Shown here piece by piece: positions 1 to 5,686 of a stretch of DNA of 7,629 nucleotides; position 1 is the first letter of the stretch; each line of letters begins with the position of its first letter. Both the position numbers and the translations under genes were made by a program. Under the pieces are notes generated by a model that was given only the letters and a program-made list of their open reading frames with translations, was not told the DNA's origin and did not search any database. This DNA is from an uncultured Desulfuromonadales bacterium (lineage in GTDB: Bacteria > Desulfobacterota > Desulfuromonadia > Desulfuromonadales > Geopsychrobacteraceae), in NCBI GenBank assembly GCA_947259685.1, contig CAMYNC010000087.1:1-7629 (forward strand), in the 5' to 3' direction.

Positions 1-2
1 GG

Positions 3-419
3 ATCGTCGTTCTCGCCGGCGGCACCGGCAATCCCTATTTCACCACCGACAGCGGTGCCGCCCTGCGGGCACTGGAGCTGGAATGCGACGCGCTGCTCAA
101 GGGCACTCAGGTCGACGGCGTCTATTCGGCCGATCCGAACCGCGATCCCACGGCCAAACGGTATGACCAGGTCTCCTTCCAGGAGGCCATCAGCCGCGGC
201 CTGGCGGTGATGGATACCGCAGCCTTTGCCCTTGCCCGCGATAACGGTTTGCCGATAATCGTCTACAACGCCCTCAAAGAGGGGGCGTTGGCCGATATCG
301 TTGCCGGAAATTCCCCGCTGCTTCAGGCAGAGTGCCGCCGGGATGGCCATATTTCTCGTTCGGATCTGGTTGGGTTTCTGCTTGGATTGGTTATCCTGTT
401 GCTGCTCTGGATGATTTGA
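3..419 (+). CDS. UMP kinase-like protein, 3' part, with atypical hydrophobic C-terminal tail
   Basis: The reading frame is open from the window edge, so the N-terminus is missing; 138 residues are visible. Residues 1-103 resemble the C-terminal half of bacterial UMP kinase (PyrH), the hexameric amino acid kinase-fold enzyme that phosphorylates UMP to UDP. Visible family motifs are GGTGNPYFTTD near the start, LLKGTQVDGVYSADP, and the VMDTAAFALARDN-LPIIVYN stretch. In PyrH the chain normally ends soon after this with a short strand of the form G-x-x-x-GT-hydrophobic. Here that strand is absent. After AGN (about nt 311) come 18 unrelated residues and then 17 very hydrophobic residues (LVGFLLGLVILLLLWMI), which look like a membrane span. 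UMP kinases are cytosolic, so this tail is odd. The kinase part reads more like alphaproteobacterial PyrH than Geobacter PyrH, by memory. I leave the symbol empty because the gene is partial and may be a fusion or an assembly join. Confidence 0.6.
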   Translation: MVVLAGGTGNPYFTTDSGAALRALELECDALLKGTQVDGVYSADPNRDPTAKRYDQVSFQEAISRGLAVMDTAAFALARDNGLPIIVYNALKEGALADIVAGNSPLLQAECRRDGHISRSDLVGFLLGLVILLLLWMI

Positions 420-420
420 C

Positions 421-1155
421 ATGCCGCGGATCAAATTAACCATCGAATATGATGGCACCGCCTATGTCGGCTGGCAGGTGCAGCCGAATGGTGTTTCGAT
501 CCAGGCTTTGGTCGAGCAGGCGCTGCAACAGTTGCTGGGGACTCAGGTTCGGATCCATTCTTCAGGGCGTACCGATGCAGGTGTCCACGCCTTAGGGATG
601 GTGTGTCATTTTGATCCGCCCCGCAGGCTTCCTTTAAAGGCATGGCGTGACGGTCTGAATCGTTTTTTGCCTGAAGATGTTGCTGTGCGCCAAGCAGCTG
701 AGGTTGACGGGAATTTCCACGCCCGCTTTTCAGCCAAAGGCAAATGTTACCGTTATACTATCCTGCGCTCGGCAGTGCGCTCACCGCTGCATAGGCGTAC
801 CAGTTGGCAAGTGCGGCAAGAGCTGAATGTGCAATTGATGCGGCAGGCTGCTGCTGCATTTGTTGGCGATCATGACTTTGCTGCTTTTCGTACTTCTGGG
901 TGTGCCGCAGACACTACCCGTCGGCAGATTTACTCAGTCGAACTGATCGAGACTGGCGCACTGCTGGATATCGATGTTCGGGGCTCTGGATTTCTCAAGA
1001 ATATGGTGCGGATGATGGTTGGTACTCTAGTGGAGATCGGGCGCGGTAAACGGCCCGCTGCAGACATTGAATACATGTTGTCAGATCGACCGCTTGGAAG
1101 GCCAGCGCTGACTGCCCCAGCGCAAGGTTTATGTCTGGCTGAGGTCTGGTATTGA
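421..1155 (+). CDS. truA: tRNA pseudouridine(38-40) synthase TruA
   Basis: The 244-residue product is a full-length TruA, the homodimeric cytosolic enzyme that converts uridines 38, 39 and 40 in the anticodon stem-loop of many tRNAs to pseudouridine. The catalytic aspartate is D52 in SSGRTDAGVHA. Other family motifs are the N-terminal IEYDGTAYVGWQ (residues 8-19), FHARFSA (99-105) followed by KGKCYRY with the conserved tyrosine Y110, GDHDFAAF (149-156) and GSGFLKNMVR (188-197). The ATG lies one base after the upstream stop codon (TGA-C-ATG), and no strong Shine-Dalgarno is seen, so translation may be coupled to the upstream frame. The next gene is separated by 145 bases holding its own promoter. 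Identity is secure. Confidence 0.97.
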   Translation: MPRIKLTIEYDGTAYVGWQVQPNGVSIQALVEQALQQLLGTQVRIHSSGRTDAGVHALGMVCHFDPPRRLPLKAWRDGLNRFLPEDVAVRQAAEVDGNFHARFSAKGKCYRYTILRSAVRSPLHRRTSWQVRQELNVQLMRQAAAAFVGDHDFAAFRTSGCAADTTRRQIYSVELIETGALLDIDVRGSGFLKNMVRMMVGTLVEIGRGKRPAADIEYMLSDRPLGRPALTAPAQGLCLAEVWY

Positions 1156-1217
1156 GCACCCAGGCAATTTAGCGCCAGGAATACGGAAACAATCGATTTT
1201 TTTGCTGACGAATTCCC
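1156..1217. other. Intergenic stretch after truA, no clear terminator
   Basis: This short gap between the truA stop and the rplM promoter contains a seven-T run (about 1197-1203) but no convincing GC-rich stem in front of it. I see no gene or repeat. Transcription of truA may run on into rplM-rpsI, or end by another mechanism. Confidence 0.4.
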
Positions 1218-1246
1218 TTGACAGCTCGGGGGGACTTCGCTAAATT
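1218..1246 (+). promoter_or_regulatory. Sigma70 promoter for rplM-rpsI
   Basis: A perfect -35 hexamer TTGACA (1218-1223) is followed by exactly 17 bases and a -10 hexamer TAAATT (1241-1246, five of six matches to TATAAT). Transcription would begin near 1252-1254, giving a leader of roughly 48 bases before the rplM ATG. Strength and placement fit a highly expressed ribosomal protein operon. The motif is read directly; use as a promoter is inferred. Confidence 0.85.
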
Positions 1247-1253
1247 TACCGCT

Positions 1254-1268
1254 TTGTGAGCCCCACAA
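1254..1268 (+). promoter_or_regulatory. Small stem-loop at the predicted 5' end of the rplM-rpsI leader
   Basis: TTGTG (1254-1258) can pair with CACAA (1264-1268) around the five-base loop AGCCC. The stem starts at or within two bases of the predicted transcription start, so it would cap the mRNA. The rest of the leader is unstructured by eye and ends in a strong Shine-Dalgarno, GGAGAGGA (1288-1295), five bases before ATG 1301. Autogenous control of rplM-rpsI by L13 is reported in E. coli, so a regulatory role is possible here. A five-base stem is also short enough to be chance or only an RNA stabiliser. Confidence 0.4.
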
Positions 1269-1300
1269 CCCTAAAAGTGTCAAATCTGGAGAGGAACGCG

Positions 1301-1729
1301 ATGAGTACTCAAGTCGCTAAAGAGCAAGATATTCAAAGAGAATGGTTTGTCGTTGATCTGGAGGATGTTGTCCTCGGTCGCGCTTCAACTGAAATTGCCC
1401 GAGTCCTGCGGGGTAAGCATAAGGCGATTTACACCCCGAGTGTTGACACCGGTGATTTCGTCGTGGTCGTCAATGCTGACAAGATCAAGTTGACCGGTAA
1501 CAAGTTGGCGGATAAGAAGTACTACCGCCACAGCGGTTACCCTGGTGGGATCCGCGAGATCAGTGCGGAAAAACTGCTTGCAACCAAGCCTGAGATGCTG
1601 GTGCAGGCTGCGGTTAAAGGGATGCTGCCCAAGAATAAACTGGGTCGCAAGATGTTTAAGAAACTCAAGGTCTACGCCGGTGGCGAACATCCTCATGCCG
1701 CGCAGCAACCTAAAGAACTGAAGTTTTAG
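1301..1729 (+). CDS. rplM: 50S ribosomal protein L13
   Basis: The product is 142 residues, the usual bacterial L13 length. L13 binds 23S rRNA early in assembly of the large ribosomal subunit. Family signatures include [19 protein letters not shown] (residues 15-33), [10 protein letters not shown] (74-83), [10 protein letters not shown] (107-116) and the near-terminal [13 protein letters not shown] (125-137). I place the start at ATG 1301: it gives the normal N-terminus and has GGAGAGGA five bases upstream. The same frame is open back to a GTG at 1256, but that would add 15 unrelated residues and lie inside the leader hairpin. The gene is followed after 11 bases by rpsI, and its stop codon overlaps the rpsI Shine-Dalgarno (TAGGAG, 1727-1732), so the two are cotranscribed. 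Confidence 0.98.
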   Translation: MSTQVAKEQDIQREWFVVDLEDVVLGRASTEIARVLRGKHKAIYTPSVDTGDFVVVVNADKIKLTGNKLADKKYYRHSGYPGGIREISAEKLLATKPEMLVQAAVKGMLPKNKLGRKMFKKLKVYAGGEHPHAAQQPKELKF

Positions 1730-1740
1730 GAGATAGCGAG

Positions 1741-2133
1741 ATGGCTGAGCAAAAGTACTACGCAACTGGTAAGAGAAAGACCTCGATCGCTCGGGTTTAC
1801 ATGAAGCCCGGCAGCGGCGAAATCACCATCAACAAGCGCACGATTGATGAGTTCTTCGGCCGCGAAACCTCCAAGATGATGGTTCGCCAACCGCTCGAAC
1901 TGACCGACAACATGGGCAAGTTTGATATCAATGTCAATGTCAATGGTGGCGGTGCTTCGGGTCAGGCCGGTGCCATCAAGCACGGCATCACCAAGGCTTT
2001 ACTGGACGTCAATCCGGAGCTGCGTGGCGTGCTGAAAAAGGCTGGCTTTATTACCCGTGACAGCCGCATTAAGGAACGGAAGAAGTACGGTCGCAAGGCT
2101 GCACGAGCCAGCTTCCAGTTCTCCAAGCGTTAA
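1741..2133 (+). CDS. rpsI: 30S ribosomal protein S9
   Basis: The product is 130 residues, the normal S9 length, and ends in SKR. This C-terminal tail is known to reach the P-site tRNA in the small subunit. Typical features are the N-terminal [13 protein letters not shown] (residues 7-19), the glycine-rich [14 protein letters not shown] segment in the middle, and the basic [17 protein letters not shown] end. The ribosome binding site AGGAG overlaps the rplM stop codon, giving the standard rplM-rpsI pair. A strong terminator follows 38 bases after the stop, so the pair is a self-contained transcription unit. Nothing in it is unusual. Confidence 0.98.
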   Translation: MAEQKYYATGKRKTSIARVYMKPGSGEITINKRTIDEFFGRETSKMMVRQPLELTDNMGKFDINVNVNGGGASGQAGAIKHGITKALLDVNPELRGVLKKAGFITRDSRIKERKKYGRKAARASFQFSKR

Positions 2134-2171
2134 TTCAAGTTTTGCCGCTTTGCGGTTGGATGCTTGTATTT

Positions 2172-2208
2172 AAAAAGAGGGAAGCCCCATGGGTTTCCCT
2201 CTTTTTTT
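2172..2208 (+). terminator. Rho-independent terminator of rplM-rpsI
   Basis: A 12-bp stem (2176-2187 with 2191-2202, one G-T pair at 2184/2194) closes a three-base loop CAT and runs into seven T residues (2202-2208). Four A residues before the stem (2172-2175) can extend it with the T tract. Because of this A/T symmetry it could also work on the other strand, but no reverse-strand gene ends here. Confidence 0.93.
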
Positions 2209-2216
2209 ATCAACTG

Positions 2217-2246
2217 TCGACAGGCATAATCGCGATTTTGTATGAT
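2217..2246 (+). promoter_or_regulatory. Candidate promoter of argC
   Basis: TCGACA (2217-2222, five of six to TTGACA), an 18-base spacer and TATGAT (2241-2246, five of six to TATAAT) lie between the rpsI terminator and argC. Transcription would start near 2253, leaving a leader of about 57 bases. The -35 box overlaps a perfect 10-bp palindrome CTGTCGACAG (2214-2223), which could be an operator half or chance. I see no good match to the E. coli ARG box. Confidence 0.55.
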
Positions 2247-2309
2247 AAGGGTTATGAGTGGCCTTGTTGGCTGCATGATCAGGCGTAAGAACGAATTAGG
2301 GAATATGCT

Positions 2310-3347
2310 ATGTTGAAAGTTGCAGTCGTTGGCGCCAGTGGGTATACCGGCGCTGAATTGATCCGTTTGTTAGTCAGCCATCCTCGGGTTGAAATTGCCG
2401 TCGTCACCTCCAGGCAGCATGAAGGGTTGCCGATCAGTCATGCCTTCCCGTCGCTGGCGGGATTTTGTGAGCTGATTTGCGAACCGCTCGAGGTGGCCAC
2501 GATTGCCAACCGGGTCGACCTGGTGTTCACCGCTTTGCCGCATAAATCCGCCATGGAAGTGATTCCCGGGTTTCTTGCCGCAGGTTGCAAGGTGGTCGAT
2601 CTCTCGGCCGATTATCGGCTCAAAGACCAGGCGGTTTACGAGCAATGGTACCAGGTGCACACCAGCCCGGAATTATTATCTCAGGCCGTTTATGGGCTGC
2701 CAGAACTTTACCGTAGTCAGATCGAAGGGGCGCGTCTGATCGCTAATCCTGGTTGTTATCCGACCAGCGTGGCCATTGGTCTGGCACCATTGCTGGAACA
2801 AAAACTGATTGATCCGGGAACCCTAATCATCGATAGTAAGTCGGGAGCCAGCGGCGCCGGACGGGGAGCCAAGCAGGGGAGCCTTTATTGCGAGGTCAAT
2901 GAGGGCTTCAAGGCTTACGGTGTCGCCAGCCATCGGCATACTCCGGAAATTGAGCAGACTCTCTCCGGGCTAGCAGGGCAGCCTGTACAGGTCAATTTTA
3001 CCCCGCACCTGCTACCAGTCAATCGGGGGATTCTTTCGACCTGTTATGCCTCTTTACTCAGGCCGACGACCACCGCTGAACTTCTCGACCTGTATCGTCA
3101 GCGTTATGCCGATGAGCCCTTTGTGCGGGTAATGCCGGGTGGGGAGTTGCCGAACGTCGCCAACCTGCGCGGCACCAATTTCTGTGATCTCGGATTGGTT
3201 TATGATCAGCGGACCGGTCGAGTGATTATTATCTCCGCAATCGATAACCTGGTCAAGGGTGCTGCCGGGCAGGCGGTACAGAACATGAACCTGGTTTGCG
3301 GATTTAAGGAACAGCTTGGATTGGGGATTGTGCCAATTTTCCCCTAG
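2310..3347 (+). CDS. argC: N-acetyl-gamma-glutamyl-phosphate reductase
   Basis: The 345-residue product has the normal length for the cytosolic enzyme of arginine biosynthesis that reduces N-acetylglutamyl phosphate with NADPH to N-acetylglutamate semialdehyde. The nucleotide-binding loop is [11 protein letters not shown] (residues 7-17). The catalytic cysteine is C149 in NPGCYPT (146-152). Other family motifs are [11 protein letters not shown] (178-188), [10 protein letters not shown] with the active-site histidine region (207-216), [11 protein letters not shown] (231-241) and [13 protein letters not shown] (313-325). The start ATG has AGGGAA (2298-2303) six bases upstream; an ATG at 2305 is out of frame. 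It follows the rpsI terminator and has its own candidate promoter. No terminator separates it from the next gene 80 bases downstream, so read-through into the envelope cassette is possible. No other arg gene is in the window. Confidence 0.97.
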   Translation: MLKVAVVGASGYTGAELIRLLVSHPRVEIAVVTSRQHEGLPISHAFPSLAGFCELICEPLEVATIANRVDLVFTALPHKSAMEVIPGFLAAGCKVVDLSADYRLKDQAVYEQWYQVHTSPELLSQAVYGLPELYRSQIEGARLIANPGCYPTSVAIGLAPLLEQKLIDPGTLIIDSKSGASGAGRGAKQGSLYCEVNEGFKAYGVASHRHTPEIEQTLSGLAGQPVQVNFTPHLLPVNRGILSTCYASLLRPTTTAELLDLYRQRYADEPFVRVMPGGELPNVANLRGTNFCDLGLVYDQRTGRVIIISAIDNLVKGAAGQAVQNMNLVCGFKEQLGLGIVPIFP

Positions 3348-3427
3348 TCTTATCGTCTCAATGATCGTAATATGCCAAGTTAATGGTTTTTATTGGCCAT
3401 TTGAAGAGCCAACCAAGGAGTTCTTGA
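3348..3427. other. Gap between argC and the pseudokinase gene
   Basis: The 80 bases contain a lone -10-like TAATAT (3368-3373) without a matching -35 box at a suitable distance, and a weak five-base inverted repeat TTGGC/GCCAA (3393-3397 and 3408-3412). A good Shine-Dalgarno, AAGGAG (3415-3420), precedes ATG 3428 by seven bases. No terminator is visible. Confidence 0.5.
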
Positions 3428-5686
3428 ATGCTAGAAAGCGGCCATGCAATTGCCGCCTACCGGGTTGTCAAGCCATTGGCAGAAAATCAGGTTTATCAGA
3501 CCTATCTGGTAGATCATCCCGAACATGGCGAGTGCAGGTTGCTGCTGCTTGATTCCGATCAGCTGGCCGGCATCAAAGAGCGCCACGATTTTTTAGAACA
3601 GGCTAAGCTGTTACGCGAAAAATCGCTGCCCGGGATTTGTACCCTGCTGGATGCTCAGTCTTCCGATGACTTCAGTTACTGCGTTTTCCCGTCGCCAGTA
3701 GGTGTCCCGCTGACCGAGTTGCTGGAAGATGGTTTCCCGCCCCAGGAGGCGCTGGCGTTAGTCAAACAGATTGCCACCGGGCTAAGCCTGATGCATAGCT
3801 CAGGGCTCTGGCACGGACATCTCTCCGCCGATACTATTTATCTGGACCAGGGGCGAGTGGCGCTGGCTGATTTCGCTTTGGCCAGTTTGGTGCGGATCGA
3901 CTTCAATTCGGCTGTTGACCCTCGTTATGCCAGTCCGGAGCTGGTTTGTGGCGAAGTGCTAGGGCCGCCTGCGGATCTCTACAGCCTGGGCATCCTCCTG
4001 TATCGCATATTGACCGGTGAGGTGCCATTTGACGCGGAGGAGTCCTTCGCGACCGCAATGTTGCATATGCGCGGCGAGGTTGCGCCATTGTCAGGGGAGC
4101 TTTGTCAGTTTCAATCATTGATCGACGGACTATTGCAGTCGCTTCCGGATGAACGTTTTACTGCCCGTGAACTGATTGTTGAAATTGAACGCTTGCTGGC
4201 AACTACAGGCCTTACCCCAGCAGATGAAAAACCTGATGGTCTGCGGGATGTGATTAACTCTAGTACTTCTTTAAGTCCGCCGCTTGATGAAAACGAGCAA
4301 AGTCAGGAACAGACAACGCTTGACACAGACTCGACTCCAGCACCCAAAGCTGAAAAGCGGTCCGCATTTGAACGTTTAGCGGCAGGTACTGATATGCAAG
4401 CGCGGGCAGAACAGCGGCTCCAGGAAAGGGCTGCCGCGCTGCAGGCTTCGGAAACAATGACGAGTGACGCCACCCGGGCTAGCTCTCAACGGATGGCTGC
4501 GATCAGCCGCCAAATTCATGAGATTAGACAGCCAATGAATAGACAAAATAATCCCCAAACAACCAGTAACTTCGGACGTTTTACTATCTTGGCGGTGCTG
4601 GGCGTGGTTGTCGGAGGGATTCTCTATTTTGCCATTTTTGATCGGCCACCGCAGGCCCAACCGCAAGCTGAAGTAGGAATTCCCAATGATCTAAAAAGTG
4701 CTTTACAGAGTGGCTCTATTCAGCTTCAAACCGGGCAGTTTGAAGCTGCTGAACAACTTTTTCTTGGCCTCTTGAAAGACTATTCTCTTTATCCCCAACC
4801 GTATAACAATCTGGCCTCTGTTTATGCCGCCCAAGGAGATTTGGAGCAGGCCCGTAACTATTTGGAGAAAGCCCTGGCCACAGATGAGTCCTATGCAACC
4901 ATTTATCGGAATTTGGGAACCGTCTATTCCGAGATGGCTCGCGATTCTTACGGGCGTGCATTGCAACTGGAGAAAGGAGAGCAGGCTGTGCGTCTGCAAC
5001 TCTTCCCAGGGAATGCCGAAGTTGTCGTTGCCAGTTCCGGCCAACAGCAGCCATCGGAAGGCGAGCCGGCAGAGACCCCTGTAGCGACCAGTGAACCCGC
5101 TGTGATGCTGGCGCAGGTCGAACCTGCTGCAGAGGCAGTTGTCGTTCAGCCGCCAACCAAGGTTGCCCCTCCTAAAAAGGTCGGCAGCAATGATCTGCTA
5201 GAACCCGCTGGGAGGGAGGCAGAGCCGTCCACTCCAATCGCGGCGAAACCGACCCTGCCAGCCCAGGTGCAGCCAGAGCCCGCTCCGGAGATACCGAACC
5301 AAGAGTCGACTCCGGAAATACCCAACCAAGAGCCGGACATGGAGACTGGAGAAGTTTTTCTGCAGCGCTGGGCCACGGCCTGGTCAAAGCAAGCGGTGGA
5401 TGAATATTTGGCATTCTATGCCGCAGACTTCACTCCTTCCAGCGGTGCCAGTCGTAGTACCTGGGAGCAGCAACGACGTAGCCGTCTGGTTAAGCCGAAA
5501 AAGATCGAGGTGGGCTTATCCGATTTTATTAAGCTCGAGCAGTCGGAAGACTGGGTGAAGTTGGAAGTCACGCAAAGTTACCAAAGTGATCGTTATGCCG
5601 ATAAAACCCGTAAACTGTTCGATCTGGTCAAGCAGGGCGATGGTTGGCAGATCCTGCGCGAACGTTCGTTAGGGAGAGTCCGTTGA
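3428..5686 (+). CDS. Transmembrane Hanks-type pseudokinase with periplasmic TPR-like and NTF2-like (Cds6-type) domains
   Basis: The 752-residue product has these parts in order: a protein kinase fold (about 8-258); a polar linker with a helical, possibly coiled-coil stretch (about 309-342); one membrane span (about 385-404); TPR-like helices (about 421-518); a Pro/Glu/Ala-rich linker (about 535-640); and an NTF2-like C-terminal domain (about 642-752). The predicted topology is kinase fold inside, the rest in the periplasm. The fold is shown by ASPE (168-171, the APE motif), DLYSLGILLY with the F-helix aspartate D183, and DF at 148-149. Catalytic residues are missing: the glycine loop reads PLAENQVYQTY without glycines; no lysine stands in the beta-3 strand (CRLLLLD); HRDLKPxN has become HGHLSADT (129-136), so the catalytic base is H131; DFG has become DFA. 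I call it a pseudokinase that most likely does not transfer phosphate but could bind partners. The next gene overlaps its stop by three bases, which suggests joint production. Confidence 0.85.
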   Translation: MLESGHAIAAYRVVKPLAENQVYQTYLVDHPEHGECRLLLLDSDQLAGIKERHDFLEQAKLLREKSLPGICTLLDAQSSDDFSYCVFPSPVGVPLTELLEDGFPPQEALALVKQIATGLSLMHSSGLWHGHLSADTIYLDQGRVALADFALASLVRIDFNSAVDPRYASPELVCGEVLGPPADLYSLGILLYRILTGEVPFDAEESFATAMLHMRGEVAPLSGELCQFQSLIDGLLQSLPDERFTARELIVEIERLLATTGLTPADEKPDGLRDVINSSTSLSPPLDENEQSQEQTTLDTDSTPAPKAEKRSAFERLAAGTDMQARAEQRLQERAAALQASETMTSDATRASSQRMAAISRQIHEIRQPMNRQNNPQTTSNFGRFTILAVLGVVVGGILYFAIFDRPPQAQPQAEVGIPNDLKSALQSGSIQLQTGQFEAAEQLFLGLLKDYSLYPQPYNNLASVYAAQGDLEQARNYLEKALATDESYATIYRNLGTVYSEMARDSYGRALQLEKGEQAVRLQLFPGNAEVVVASSGQQQPSEGEPAETPVATSEPAVMLAQVEPAAEAVVVQPPTKVAPPKKVGSNDLLEPAGREAEPSTPIAAKPTLPAQVQPEPAPEIPNQESTPEIPNQEPDMETGEVFLQRWATAWSKQAVDEYLAFYAADFTPSSGASRSTWEQQRRSRLVKPKKIEVGLSDFIKLEQSEDWVKLEVTQSYQSDRYADKTRKLFDLVKQGDGWQILRERSLGRVR
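5284..5332 (+). repeat. Tandem 27-base repeat in the Pro/Glu-rich linker
   Basis: Two near-identical 22-base segments (5284-5305 and 5311-5332, 20 of 22 matches) lie 27 bases apart and encode two copies of PEIPNQE in a nine-residue period. They sit in the low-complexity periplasmic linker of the pseudokinase protein, just before its NTF2-like domain. A recent in-frame duplication that lengthens the linker is the simplest explanation. Both differences fall at third codon positions. Confidence 0.8.
5671..5685 (+). promoter_or_regulatory. Ribosome binding site and TTG start overlapping the upstream stop
   Basis: AGGGAGAG (5671-5678) is a strong Shine-Dalgarno placed four bases before TTG at 5683-5685. 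This TTG shares bases with the TGA stop of the pseudokinase gene (TTGA, 5683-5686), the classic arrangement for translational coupling. It decides the start of the next gene against the in-frame ATG codons at 5644 (poor ribosome binding site, 43-base overlap) and 5704 (inside the hydrophobic segment). Confidence 0.75.

Noticed and set aside
1256..1300. In-frame GTG start that would extend L13 by 15 residues
   Set aside because: The extension is unlike L13, starts inside the leader hairpin with no ribosome binding site, whereas ATG 1301 has a strong one and gives the usual 142 residues.
2225..2256. Inverted repeat CATAA / TTATG around the argC -10 region
   Set aside because: The arms are only five bases, AT-rich and 22 bases apart; chance is the likelier explanation.
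3368..3373. Possible -10 box TAATAT before the pseudokinase gene
   Set aside because: No acceptable -35 hexamer lies 16-18 bases upstream, so a promoter is not supported.
3316..3552. 78-codon frame overlapping the end of argC and the start of the pseudokinase gene
   Set aside because: It overlaps two well-supported genes in another frame, has no family resemblance and no ribosome binding site.
4376..5156. Several overlapping reverse-strand frames within the pseudokinase gene
   Set aside because: They are antisense shadows of a strongly supported coding region, with no recognisable domains or start signals.
5644..5682. ATG start for the Csd6-like gene at 5644
   Set aside because: It overlaps the upstream gene by 43 bases, lacks a good Shine-Dalgarno, and adds a polar 13-residue stretch before the signal anchor; TTG 5683 fits better.
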